Assembly: GCA_036320915.1 (NCBI GenBank)
Contig: JAXBDG010000015.1
Location: 1,178,001 to 1,242,000 of the forward strand
Source of the DNA: Linnemannia elongata
Lineage: Eukaryota; Mortierellomycota; Mortierellomycetes; Mortierellales; Mortierellaceae
DNA: 64,000 nucleotides
Reading direction: 5' to 3'
The notes under the pieces are model-generated. The model searched no databases. It was not told the DNA's origin and saw only the letters and a program-made list of their open reading frames with translations. The position numbers and the translations under genes were made by a program. Shown here piece after piece: positions 1 through 12,200 of the stretch. Each line of letters begins with the position of its first letter. Position 1 is the first letter of the stretch.

Positions 1-24
1 CCTTCCAAGGTAGACAACCCTTTT

Positions 25-1819
25 TCAAGGTTCAACCAGAGTGGCGTCGGCTCCTTCGCTCTCCGAGAAGCGTTTGACGATGAGGCGCATTCCGGGAAAG
101 GGTCTCCATGTGATACGACTCGCCTTCTTGAACTTGAATCCAGGCGCAGGAGCATACTCAAGGTTAATCAGGAGATAATACAGAATAACCTTGGTCTCCA
201 TGGTCGCAAACTTGGATCCAATGCAATTGCGCGGTCCAGTCAAAAAAGGCAAATACGCCCACGACATCTCGGACGTAACAAACTTGGTCGATTGCCGTTG
301 CTCCTCCGTCAGCTTGGCCGGATCCATCCATCGCTCCGGCTTGAATTCCTCAGCATCCTCGCCGAAGACGCTCTTCAACTTGTGCAGAGCTGCGGGGGAG
401 AGAAAGACCTGGGTGCCCTTAGGGATATCGTATCCGAGGATGGTGTCGTCCTCTGCTGCGACGCGCGAGGTGGTTGGGACAGGGGGAATGAATCGGAGGA
501 GTTCCTTGACACAGGCACTCAGGTATGGCAGCGCATTGAGAGTATCGTAGGTCAAGGGACATCTGTTGGAGTTGGTAGGACGACCAATGTGTTGCAGCAT
601 CTCTTGCCGAACTTTTTTCTGCACGTCCGGGTAGATGGAAAAGACATGGAGCATCCATGTCACCGTGACAGACGTCGTCTCATGTCCAGCCGCCAGAAAA
701 GTCATGATCTAATTTTAAGATATTGGCAGAAATTGAGTTAGATGATGCACATGGCATTTGGAATGACAGACATACATAGGAAAGAAATTGTTATTCTCAC
801 AGCAGAGTACATACTTGGTCTTTGAGCTCAGTGTCGGTCAGTTTGCCATCCTCCAATGATCCGACCTGCTCATTGCCTTGGATGAGAATACTCATCAGAT
901 CCTTGCTACTGTCATCATCAACATGGTTCTCGGCATTAGCCAAGGCGCGCTTCTCATTGATGATCTGCATCGTGACTCGGTCAATCGTCTCGATAGCCTT
1001 CTTCCGATCGAGATTGGCCTTAGTAGGGAGGTTGGCAAGGAAAGGGATAAAGACTCGCAGGAACTGAGTCGACGTGGTCTCCTTGTAGAACAGCTCGCGA
1101 TAGGCCAAACTCATCTCGTTGTCAGGGTTCGTCATTGCCTGAAAGTCGTACCCGAACCCGCTCAATCCAATGATGTCCAAGGCGCAGGATCCGAGGTCTG
1201 CGGTAATGTCCAGCTCAAACGGCTTCTCCCCCGACCGCTCGACATGCTTCTCCCATTGTCTCCCCAGCGCCTCGGCAGGCCCTGCCATGATATGGACCAT
1301 GTCCTTGATATGCTTGTGACTGAATGCTGGGTTGAGCATCTTGCGCTGCTTGCGATGGACATCCCCTTCAGCTAGCAGGATACCATGTCCGATGACCATC
1401 CCCAGAAGACGGACAAGATTGTCTGGTTTAGGGTACTTGTAAGAGTTGGTGGCAAAGACGTGTTGAATAGCCTTGGGGTCGGCCAAAAGGATGCGTCGGT
1501 TGTTGAAGAGACCGCGGTAGCATACAATTCCGCCGTATTGTTCAATCCATTCACGATGGGGGATGCCGGCTTCTTCTTGGATGATGTCGGGAAAGTTGCC
1601 GAGGAAGGGGAGGTTGTACTTGTTGTGCTTGGACTTGTTGGGAGGGCCGGGGATGTGACGGAGAGGGGAGAGGAAGTTGGGTAGGAGGTAAGTTTTGTAG
1701 AAGAGGAGGGAGGATAGGAGAGCGAAGAGGGTGCTGAATGCAGTGACTGGGTCGACAGTCCGCACAAGGGTAGAGGCAATTGGCATGTTTTTTTTGAATA
1801 AGTGGAGTGAAGTGAACAA
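25..1819 (-). CDS. Cytochrome P450 monooxygenase, two exons
   Basis: Heme-thiolate monooxygenase, expected on the ER membrane facing the cytosol; the substrate cannot be told from sequence. Exons 1819–815 and 708–25 join in phase through a GTATGT…TTAG intron to give 562 aa, slightly long for a microsomal P450. Visible parts are an N-terminal hydrophobic anchor (about residues 22–50), a proline hinge (HIPGPP), the I-helix AGHETT (342–347, just after the splice), ExxR as ELLR (404–407), a PERW motif, and the heme loop FLTGPRNCIG with the Cys ligand at 497. A second ATG at 1786 (M12) is an equally good start, because the anchor lies after it. It is the first gene in the window and divergent from RCE1. 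The family (CYP number) needs a database comparison. Confidence 0.95.
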
Positions 1820-3364
1820 GAAGGACGAAAAAAAAAGGGCTCAAGCTAAAGGAATGAATGAAAGAAAGGGAAAGAAAGAATGTCAAAATGTGGGAAGAGA
1901 GCTGTCTGATATGGAGTGAACAAGTTGCTTCGGTTCGTGCAGTTGTGTGTTGAATGAGAGTTTTGTGTGTGTAGTGGGAAAAGAAATGGGCTCCTTTTTA
2001 TACACGTCAGTGAATGTAACTTTCGATCTGTGGATTATGATCAATGGTGCGTGTCCACTTGTACAGAGTGTGATCGATTACTTTTTCTTTTGGTGGCGTT
2101 GATCGCGGATCGACACTTTGAACAAACGCAAGGGGGTTGCGCGTCTTTTTCTTGTTCCTTTTCTTTTTCTTCTTTTATTCTACACTCTGTGCAGGAAAGC
2201 AACACTTCCCAGTGAAAATGTGCACGCCCCACAATTCTTGGCAATTCTTGCACAAAGAGCTGATCCAAATCCCACCGAGCTACAACAAACCAGGACTCTG
2301 TTTCACCGCCAGCCGAGAAAAGTTGGTGACGGTGCTAAGTTTAGTGCGTACATGAACTATTTGTGTGTTCATTCCACTTTTTCAGGAGGTTATGAAGAAT
2401 AAGAATGGATCCTTGGGCTCAGCCTTCACTCAATTGAGTTCGATCGTATGCAAGTGTGTGCGTAAACAAGACGTTTTCTTGCATAAAAAGCAGATGACGT
2501 TTGTTATCGACAGTGAACATGAGGCGATCGACAAGCACACTTGCCCTCTTTTCGCTATCAGAACTACGGCTACCCGCCATCCGGACCTGCCGCGAGGGGG
2601 TATTTATTCTTTGTCAGAGACAATTTGTTCAAATAAGGGAAGAGGATAGCCTTGGATCATTGGTCAGTGCACCCATGCTTCCTTCTTTATTCCGAAGGTA
2701 CTCTAGGGTGCATATGGTGAGGAGGCTGGACGCGACCTTGTTACCTAGAATTGATTATCCTATACATCTAATCGCCTTCATGTAGGTTCGATTTGCACGA
2801 GAGTGCGAGAGTTAGAGAGCAAATGAAAAAAAAAAAAATGGTCAGCAAGTACAAACAGGATAATGCTCTCAATCATCCTTTGAACAGAATAATTGTGGTT
2901 CTTCATGGGAAATGAACTGGAGTGGTCAAAATGCAACACTGTCTTAGTCGTACGATGAAAAGTGGTTCTATGCAGTTGCAATTGAACCACTTTGGCACTA
3001 CCAGGTGTCGGAATATCCTCTGGGTGCCTTCCAGTTTTTGTTCCCCGCGCTGTAATGCTTAATTTGCCAATATCAACACAAACGCCCATTTTTGTTTCCA
3101 GGGCGCTCCTTCTTCAATTCTTCTCCTCCTCCTCCTCCTCCTTCGCTCACTCCCCCTTCCCTTTCTGCACCCAACCATCTTCTACCTCTCATTCCCTCTC
3201 CACTGTTGCATCTCTCGCTCTCCCTCCCAACCTCTATACAGAGAATCCTTCATTCCTTTTCTACTTCCCTCCACTGCTCATCATCATCTTACTCTCCTAA
3301 TTCATTCCAGCATAAAACTACATCTGACATCGAAACATATACTCGCCCCAGCAGACAGTTCCTA
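1820..3364. other. Divergent promoter region P450 / RCE1, no gene
   Basis: About 1.5 kb between two divergent genes. The P450 side has the TATA box. The RCE1 side, from about 3110 to 3300, is strongly pyrimidine-rich on the + strand, like the 5' leaders of most genes in this window. The open frames present are short, low in complexity and lack splice support. Confidence 0.5.
1995..2002 (-). promoter_or_regulatory. TATA box of the P450 gene
   Basis: The minus strand reads TATAAAAA here, about 175 bases upstream of the P450 start codon and reading toward it. It is the clearest TATA element in this divergent promoter. The match is to the consensus only; no transcription start is known. Confidence 0.4.
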
Positions 3365-5197
3365 ATGGCAACGTTCGACCCAACCATCCCGCCGTGGTTG
3401 GCAGCGAGCTCATGTGTCGGATTCACAATGCTCTTTGTCGGATCCCTCTATGTCTTCCCCGTAGAAACTGCGAAGAGTAAACTCGCCAAGCAAGTACGCG
3501 AACACGCCCGCTACACTGCAACAGCAGCGGCTGCCGCTGGAACGACAACCCAACCCTTGGTTCACAACCATCACACTACCACCCCTCCTGCCTCACCACG
3601 GCCGTCGTTTTCGTCTGCAATATCCACCCACTCCAACGCCACCACTACCAGTACTTCAAATACACTTATAATCACCACCACAAAGGCTCCCTCCTCAGCG
3701 GACAATAGAGCACACCGGAGCAGCACCCACCTTCACTTTATCGATACTGCCTCCTCCACCGCAAACCCTAGGGTGTCTTCCTCGCCTGCAACCTCATCAA
3801 CATCCACCTTCAGTGCCTCTTCTGTATCTTCCTCCAGTTCAGCCTCTGTCTCTACGCTCCCTCCCTCCTCATCTACATCAATAATAGCGACAACATCTAT
3901 CACAACAAAATCAGGCGGCAGTTCATTATCAGCCAAGCCAGAGGTTGCCATCCATCCACACTCTTATTCCCAATACGACCAAGAATCGGCCCGTTTCCAG
4001 TCCCCAGTCGAGAACCAAAAGCTGGATCGTAATCACCCGTTGGTGATCAAACAACGCTTCAAAGGAATCGCATTGACTTGCTTCGTCGTGCCCTTCTATC
4101 TCTGGTGGCTCTTCATGTTCTCGGGCGCCATCTCTACAGACCAGGTACTTTTACATCCAAGGCGTTGGGTGACCGTTTGCGCTATCGAGTAACATCAATT
4201 GGCTCGCCACACGCTATGAGTGAATCGCGCTAACGATCTTCATTTATTATTATCATCAATGTATAGTCTTTTTGGGAAAGACTGGGTCGGTTTTTAGGCT
4301 TGTTAGGCATCTCGATACCTAACAACATCTTCAAGCTGGTGAACCATGTTGTTCTCCCATTGCTGCTGGTCGGGTGTCTGTTTATGGGTCCTACCCTGAT
4401 GATGTTCCTCAGCAACGAGCTACCTTTTCAGCAGGCTTTTGACTGGACCACTCAGCGTCAACATATCCAAGGACTCATGGGCATGCGGAACTTTGTCGTC
4501 GTATGTATTATAACGATCAGTTGCGATGATAATGGTTTCACGACAAGTAAGAGATTGTTAACTGAGATGGGACTAACTTTGCTGGTTTTTGAATACCCGT
4601 CGATGTGTAAATAGGGGCCGATCTCGGAAGAGTTCATCTTTAGGGCGTGTATGGTGGCGATTGTGGCGAATTCAGGGGCACAGTTGCCATTGATGATTTT
4701 TGTGCTGCCACTTGTCTTTGGCATTGGTGAGTGATGTTGTCTCAGTCATCTTAGTCTTTCCAATTGGTGATTATGTCTTAGTAACTAATCTTTCTCTCTC
4801 ATGTCTCTCAACAGCGCATATCAACCACGCTTATGAGTCCTATGTGAAAAAGGGTCGGACACGGCAAGCATTGATAAACGCAGCAGCCATGGCGGCATTC
4901 CAGCTCCTCTACACGACACTCTTTGGCTGGTTCGCAACCTTCTTGTTCCTGAGAACATCCAATCTGATCGGCCCCTGTCTCTGCCATACCTTTTGTAATA
5001 TGATGGGCTTCCCCGATGTGACGAACATTCAATATTTCGGTCGGTGGAAGACTTGGTTGTATTTGACGTTTGTCCTTGGCATGGTCCTCTTCGGGTTGTT
5101 GTTGCGGCCGTTGACTCAGCCTGGTTGGTATGGCGACGAGGAGAGTTCTGCTTATTGGAATATTACCATGGGAGCGCCGGCGCCCCACGATTCCTGA
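3365..5197 (+). CDS. RCE1: CAAX prenyl protease 2 (Rce1), four exons
   Basis: ER-membrane endoprotease that removes the -AAX tripeptide from prenylated proteins such as Ras and a-factor-like pheromones. Exons 3365–4144, 4267–4500, 4615–4726 and 4815–5197 give 502 aa. The ABI/Rce1 motifs are intact: EExxxR (E343, E344, R348), FGIAH (H377) and the C-terminal HTFCN (H433, N437). Several hydrophobic helices flank them. The protein is longer than usual because about 190 residues rich in Ser, Thr and Ala (roughly 45–225) sit between the first membrane helix and the next conserved helix (around IALTCFVVPFYLWW). The insertion is continuous with exon 1 and has no splice signals that would obviously remove it. 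The start at 3365 is the first ATG of the conserved hydrophobic N-terminus; an in-frame upstream ATG lies in the CT-rich leader. Confidence 0.93.
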
Positions 5198-5563
5198 GCA
5201 CTTCCTTTTGTTTTCAATTGGAATAAAGAGTCACTCCCTTCCAGCATAAATGTGCATGTATCAATTGAACCGTAACAAGAACAGCCAAGTGTGCAAGTCT
5301 TAGCCCTACAAAAACCCACAAACGCGACTTTTGCTAGGCCATCATTCACACCATTAAACAACGAAAGTGTGACTGCGTGGCTGAATTTTTGTTTACATTT
5401 CCTTCAATTCGCTTGCCCTGTGAGTGCCGCCCAAATCGTGGACTCGCTCGGTCTGTCGGGACCTGAGATACCCACCTCGAAATTTAGTCGCCCCTCCCAC
5501 CCTTCCCTCCTTTTCTCTTCATTCGCCGCCCATCGACTCACACATTCATACATCATACATACC
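5198..5563. other. Intergenic region RCE1–MHR1
   Basis: Holds the RCE1 3' end and the MHR1 promoter. A CT-rich leader (about 5480–5530) precedes the MHR1 ATG. Nothing else was recognised. Confidence 0.5.
5222..5227 (+). terminator. Polyadenylation signal of RCE1
   Basis: AATAAA lies 25 bases after the RCE1 stop codon, a usual distance for a eukaryotic poly(A) signal. Confidence 0.5.
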
Positions 5564-6683
5564 ATGTCAGCAGCAGCAGTATCAGGAGCAGCCAAGACTG
5601 CCGCCACCACGACCGCACAGTCGACTAAGAAGAACACCGTTTACCTCTTCCGCCATATCCAGACCTCGCAGGTTCTCGTCTCCCTGAAGAGCTCCGTCGA
5701 GGTATGGCAACAACAACAACTTCGCATCTCCAATTGCATTGCAAGCTCGGACATCACGTTTCCCTCTTCCGCATCGCCCTTTTTCCTCGATGCCTTTTTT
5801 TTTCATTCCTTTGACAGGTTGACGGAACAGTAGCAAGGAACAGGGAGTGCCTTAGGGATCATACGGGAACCGGAGTTATCAGGATGGGTTGTAATCCGAC
5901 AGTAGGCACAAGAAAGAAAGACGAAGGAGAGTCAGGACAGAACAGCATGGTAGCTACATGGATTATTTCACCCAGACTTACCACGACGAACTAGCTTGGA
6001 GACCACCCTCCTTTTTTTCGTAGTGAACTCTCAGTAATTGGATCACAAAAATACAGTCGATCAATTGTAGCAGCCAGGAGACAGGCACCCTTGGCCCGGG
6101 AGCAGACGACGAGCTGGATGCGGGAGAGAACTCAACCCGCGCGGATCAAGGGACTGACCACTTTCCCTCCGCCCCTTCCTATCTTACATCTCTTCCGGAA
6201 TCAACATCCCTAACACACATGTTCCCATATCACCACCAAAAAAAAAAAAAAAAAAAATAGAAACAATCGTTGAAGCAGATCACAGACGTGACCCGCCGCC
6301 CCGCACACGTCCGCCCCGACCACTGGCACCCCTTGGTCGCCATCCAGGGCTTTTCCCGCCCCCAGGACGCCCTCTCCTTCCACAACTCTCTCCGGGACCA
6401 CCAACTCAACCTCCACGCCACCAAGGTCGCCAACCCCGAACATATTGCCCAGCCACGTCGTTTGCGTGCACCTCAGGAGATGAACCAGGTCGATTCGACC
6501 CTTGTCAAGATGGTTGAATTGTTGAACAACCAGCCTAATAAGGGAAAGGGAATGCAGATCTTGTGGGAGAGGGAAGGTGTTAGGAAATCGGTTCTGGAGA
6601 AGGAGGGTGCTGAGTTGAGTTTGGAGGGATTTGAGCATGGAGAGTTGGTTGTTAAGCGTGGACGGGATATCGTCAACGCATAA
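5564..6683 (+). CDS. MHR1: Mhr1-like mitochondrial ribosomal protein mL67, two exons
   Basis: Resembles the fungal Mhr1 family: in yeast a mitochondrial large-subunit protein (mL67) also implicated in mtDNA recombination. Exon 1 (5564–5701) gives the YLFRHIQTSQVLVSL strand pair, and exon 2 (6261–6683) gives the RPDHWHPLVAIQGF core typical of the family, with a basic C-terminus. The joined product is 186 aa, somewhat shorter than the yeast protein. The intron is 559 nt and its acceptor follows a run of 20 A instead of a pyrimidine tract; an alternative in-frame acceptor 18 bases further on (CAG before 6279) would drop six residues. Family assignment is from memory of the domain pattern, so less certain than for the neighbours. 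Confidence 0.72.
6238..6257 (+). repeat. A20 homopolymer inside the MHR1 intron
   Basis: Twenty consecutive A immediately precede the TAG acceptor at 6258–6260, where a polypyrimidine tract would be expected. Confidence 0.9.
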
Positions 6684-6886
6684 GTTGGATGCCGGTATCG
6701 TACAGGAGGAAGGAGAGTCAGAGGGGAGGTCGGGAAGCCTGTCATAGGGTTATTTTAGAATATTTGTAGTCAAAACATCCACGTACAACATTTGAGCATT
6801 TTCAAACGCATTCTCAATGCCAGTCTCGCGCGCGCGCGTTTTTTTATCATGTATATTCAGAGTTGTGATGCTAGGGTTTGAATTCG

Positions 6887-8737
6887 TCACTTTGTCTCAA
6901 CGATGGCGAGGGCACCGTCTTGTCCAAGGGCAACATCATAAACAACGACTTTATGACCGTCCTTTTCTTGAGGCATCTTGACCCGCCTTGGCTCGAAACA
7001 GTTCTCAAAATCGCCGTGACCCAACCGCCCTGTCCTGCCATCCGTTCCCCAAGTATACAGATCTCCTTTGTCTAAGTCGAAGTAATAAGAAAGTAAGTAT
7101 GTTGCTTCGTATCTAGTATAGGCACAGCACGCAAAAAAAAACCAGGGGTACCAGCATAATACAATGACAAGAAAGGGAGGGAGGTACCTGTGATAGCAGC
7201 AGCATAATCAGTGCTAGCAACGATCTTTCGGACTCCTTCAAGTCCCACAATTTGCTCCGGCATGAGGATCTGGTTCTTGTCACGTCCTAACCCAAGTGCT
7301 CCGTATCCACAGGTGTAGACTTTTCCGGATTGAGTCAGGAGGAGTCCGAAGGTGCCTCCTGCGGCGACGGAGGCAATTGTCTCCGAAGAGGGGATTGGGT
7401 GTGGGATATGCATAGGTTCCAGAATCTAGATGTGGATCAAATTAACTGCACGTCAGCGTACGTGTCTGAGATCCAGTTACGTTCATGAGAAGGCCGTTTG
7501 GTAGTATGAAAAGTATGGTTCCTTACGCGATCGATCTTCTTGTTGACCATGCACTGGCCGTACTCTGCATTACCCCAGATCCAAAGCTGATGGTTCTCCA
7601 GAAGCGCTAATGTGAAGTCAGTTGAAGAAGAGATCTCCTTGATGTGTCCCAGCTCCTTGCCCCTGCCTTTCCAGCTAAGGCGCTCAATTAGTGTTGGGAC
7701 TGCGCGGTCAGAACTCGACTCTGGTCCCAGACCCAGTTGACCATCTGCACCCCATCCCATCGAGTACAGGTTGCCTTGATCTATAAAGGCACGAAAAATA
7801 AGAGGATGATACATTTTGCTTTAGAGTTATGCTCCCCATGACACGTCAAAGAACATTCACCACAAACGCAATTAGAAATGTAATTATTACCTGTTCGGAG
7901 GATGGTATGATCTAGTCCACACTGAACCTGGACAACGTTTTCCTCCGGATCAGGCAGCTCAATTGCAGTAGGCGAAGGCTCAAACACAAACCCGGCAACC
8001 TGCTGCCCCGCCAACTCCTTTGCAAGTGTATCCTTAGATCCTCCGAGCCCTAGCTGTCCATACATCGAGTTTCCGAATCCAAACAAAAGAGTCTTTGATA
8101 CTCCTGCCTTTGGTGGCACTGCAGGGGCAGTCTCTACTGAACCTTCTTCATTGCCCAGAGTCTCGCTGAGATAGAACGCTTCCTCGTCCTCGGGCCGCAT
8201 GAGTACCATGGAATGTTCACGTCCACAGGCAACAGCGAGGACATCCATCCCTGAGGTGTCGATGGCGCTGAAGGTTGAGGTATCGCCGCGGGTTCCATTG
8301 CCGAGTTGTCCACTGTGGTTCATGCCTTCGCCCAGTACTCCTGATTCGTTCACGCCAGAGAGGGCGATCAACCTGTGTGAGGCTCCTGCCGCAATTTGTG
8401 TCTTGTTCAGTCCCTACATAAGTACCAAAGCAAACGAAGAGTTAGGATAGGTTCCAAATCCGGAGTAAGATACACATAGACACTTGACACGTCCGTCTTG
8501 CTGTTGGAGTGAGTGAGAAGAGAAGGCTATAGTTACCTGGGGGATCACAGAGTCGCTCTCAAAGATGTTCATTTCTTTGGAACCATAGCCCCATTCGACG
8601 ATGGATGCCTTTTCGAGGAATGCGGAGGAATGGAACTGACTACTGCTGCAACGGACGAGCAGGGGTCTTGCGGTGGAGGTGTAGTGGCTGGTCCTAGACC
8701 GCAGTGTTGAGCGTAGAAGTATCCGTGCGAGAGTCAT
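6887..8737 (-). CDS. RCC1L: Mitochondrial RCC1-like protein (RCC1L/WBSCR16 type), five exons
   Basis: Seven-bladed RCC1-type beta-propeller protein. Exons 8737–8537, 8413–7891, 7780–7527, 7425–7188 and 7071–6887 add up to 466 aa, close to human RCC1L. The first ~45 residues are rich in Arg and Ser without acidic residues, as in a mitochondrial presequence, then the first blade begins (EWGYGS). RCC1 repeat signatures recur, for example NLYSMGWGADGQLG, LWIWGNAEYGQC, YTCGYGALGLG and LYTWGTDGRTGRLG. In animals RCC1L acts in mitochondrial ribosome assembly and has been reported as an exchange factor for OPA1; whether the fungal protein does either is inference. It is convergent with MHR1 and divergent from ELG1. 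Confidence 0.88.
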
Positions 8738-9218
8738 TGTGGGGTAGGTAAGGAAAAGGATTAAGAAAGAAGAGGAGATAGGTCGTGCAGGAACGTGGTT
8801 TTGCAGACAGCACGGGTGGGAAATGTGGACTGCTTTCGACATTGGGTGATCTAGGCACACCCTTGATTTTCGATCGGGTTTCCTTGCCCTAGCTGCAGTT
8901 ACACCATACTGTTCTTGACTGGAGGCGAGGGGGAAAAAAAGCAATTGAAGAACGATAATATGTGAGCAAGCGCCATTGACGATGCATTAGTAGATCCTGG
9001 CACCAGCCCATAACAACTTATGGCTCGGTGCATCATCGCGGCGTGCTTCTTCCTGGATATCGTCTTGGTTCATTCCAATAACAGAAAAAAAGAAATGTGA
9101 CCGCCCAATTTTTTCATTTCCGTCGCGTTTGCAGTCTTGTTTGTTTGAAAAAAAGCACACCGAGCTTCAACGCGCCCTCGTTCTTTTTATTTGCCATCGC
9201 TAATCTCTTTTTCTCCAC
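8738..9218. other. Divergent promoter RCC1L / ELG1
   Basis: A 481-base region between two divergent start codons. No gene or clear regulatory motif was recognised. Confidence 0.5.
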
Positions 9219-12200
9219 ATGGCCGATGCTGCGGTTCCACCAGCAACAACATCAGCTGGACAAGGGGCCAAAACGGACAACGGTCAACCTTCAACAGATA
9301 CCCAGTCAGCTCACACACCCAGCATGACAACGGCTCTGACCTCTGACTCAGGGGTCATCCAATGGGCCGGTGCTTCTCCTTCGACCACTGACGCCACCAT
9401 CTTACAGGCACCTAATGAATCGACCCCTGATTCACACCCCCAGGACACTGGTCCGTTATCTGAGCCCGTTGAGGAGATGCAACATCAACAACCGGAGACA
9501 GAGCCGACAACAACAACCACACCAGCAGCAGCTCCAGCGAAACAGGTTTTCTCCCTCTTTCTCACACCAGAACAACGCAAAAAGAAGCAGGAGGCCGAGG
9601 CTGTCGTCAAGGTGCCGGGAAAGCGAGGCCGGAAACCAAAGAACAAGCTCCCAGTCGGTCAAGTCGGGGCGCCTTCATTAGCAGGATCGACGGCGACAGC
9701 GCCTCTCAAGCCACTGACAGACCCCAAGACCATTGTCGATCCAAACATCTCAAAGACGGGCGAGACACACCGTTTCTTTCAGGAAGTCAAGTCGTCTCAA
9801 CTGAATGCAGCAGGAGCAGGATCGACCTCATCAGAATTAAACCCGGACGGAACAACCCCCCGTATCATTCGTCGCTACAACTCCAAACCACAAGAATCGC
9901 CATTCCCACTTCGGCATCAACAGTTTCATGGATCGGAGACGATCGACACTATCAATGGAGTGGTGGCACGACTCTATGATCTCGATACTTCCGCCTCTTC
10001 TCCGGCTTATTTGTCTTCGACCTCCTTACTACAGGATACTCCCATAAACCAACACAGTAAGACCGCATCAAAGAACAACAACTCGCATGGGTGGTACTCG
10101 TTGCGGACAGGCATGGATCTGGAGATCACAGCACCTGACTACAAACCCAGTCTGCGAGGCAAGGACTGCTGGACACATTGGGGCAATAGCAAGGACCAGA
10201 AGTGGCGCGACTGGTCCGAGCAGAGTCATCGCCTGTCATGCCCCACAGCTAAGGAGAAGATGATACTCAGTCAGCCCTTCGAGCCCGACGAGTTTGAGTC
10301 TTGTCGACGAGTAGGAGCGAATGAGCGTCTTTGGCATCAGACTTGGGCAACGACACTTCTCAGCACCGCAGGAATCGAGCCAGGGTCAGCTGAAGTTCCC
10401 GGGGAACTCAAGTATGGAGAGCTGTGGACGGAAAAGTACCGACCAAACCAGGGCGGAGAGGTTCTGGGCAACAGGGCGAATACCGAGTATCTGACACGGT
10501 GGCTCAAGCGACTGGAGGTGTCTGGCTGGACATTGAACCCGGAGGAGTCGTCCGCCGGCGGCAGCAGCGGTGGTGGATCAGGCGCTGCAGGGTTGGGTAA
10601 GAAGGGGTCGGATATCATGGGAGCAGCAAGGAAGCGCCGGAAACGTGCCAAGCGGAAGGATATGAATGATCTCAACGATTTTATTTCTTACGATGATCTG
10701 GACGACTTTGAGGAACCTTACGGATACCAGAGTGACGAAGAAGGGGTCGAGTTCAAAGCACATAAGCCTCTGACTTCGTTTTCACTGTTGGCAAGCTTGA
10801 ACCCAATGGACGAAGAGCACGGATCAACAACAGCCCGATCGAGTGCTCTACCGAAGAAGTTTGATATCAAGTCGAACACGATTCTCCTCAGCGGACCGAC
10901 GGGAAGCTGCAAGACGGCGGCAGTCTATGCCTGTGCGGAGGAGAGCGGATACGAGGTCTTTGAAGTATCTCCAGGGATGCGGCGGACAGGAAAGGAGGTT
11001 CTTGGACTGGTAGGCGAGATGGCAGAGAATCACCATGTTCATGTCGTTCCTGGAAAGAGTGAACTCAAGGAGGATGTCCACAGTGTCATGAGCATGAAGA
11101 AACAGGACAGTCCAGCACCTACACCGGAACCGAAAAAGTCAACGTTACACTCCTTTTTCCAGCAGAACAAGAAGGTGGTACAGGAGGACGAGGATGAAAT
11201 CATGGAGGATGCTGTCTCAGAGGAGAATGAGGATGAGGATGTGGATATTAACGTTGATTCGTTGGACGAAGACGACTCGCAAGTGGCGCAGAGCCCAGAT
11301 ACCCGGCAGACAAGGTCATCATCGTTATCAACGTCGACACCGTCAGCGGCAAAGGAGGCGGATGAGGAGGACCAGGATCAAGACGAGTCATTAGCGCACC
11401 ACGAGGATACATTGTCAGACTTGTACTCGCTTCTTTCGACAACCAACCCTCGGCAATCTCTAATCCTTTTGGAGGAGGTGGACATCCTTTTCGAGGACGA
11501 CAAGGGATTCTGGGCTAGCATTGTGGCCTTGCTCGCCAAGAGCAGGCGACCAGTCGTTATGACTTGCAATGGTAAGACCTAGCCTTTGTTTTCAATATGT
11601 ATTCTTTGCTTTCTCTCTTTTGGTTTGAGCTAACTGGATACTCCTCATGGTAGATACATCCAAGATCCCAGCCTCGATGATCCGGTTCCAGGAACACCTT
11701 GAGTTCACGCGTCCAGGAATGCGAGAGCTTCTCATCTACTTGACGGCGGTGTGCAGAATCGAGGGGTACATTTGCTCATCCGAGTACATTGTGGGCGTTA
11801 TCAAGCAGAACCGATACGATGTGCGGAGATGTCTCATGCAGCTCCAGTATGATTCTGGTGTTGTCAAGAACCGATCTCAGCTGTCCAAATCTAGTACCTC
11901 CAGTAGTCCAGGATCAAGTCGAGGAAGTAGTCCGGTCGTGGTCGAGACTTCTGGAGTAGGGATTGTCACCCCTGCTACAAACGGGGAAAGAGCGCCTCAG
12001 GGCATAAGCGGTAGATCATCGCCTACACCTGGATCGCCCATGCGGAAAAAGCCTCAGCGGCTAATGCGGATCAGTGCCAAGAGCATTATTCCGGCCACAG
12101 CGCCTACGTTGGGTGGTGAGAGGAAGAAAGTGTTGCCCAGTCCTATGCAGGAGCTGGAACAGCTGGAGGTCCAATTGCAGTATGCCGATACCATGTCCTT

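Noticed and set aside
2784..2810. TTCGATT-like T-loop of a tRNA
   Set aside because: The flanking bases do not form a T stem or acceptor stem, and no A or B box spacing fits.
5818..5990. Open frame after an acceptor-like CAG in the MHR1 intron
   Set aside because: About 58 codons of unbiased composition without resemblance to the family. Skipping it gives a continuous Mhr1-like protein.
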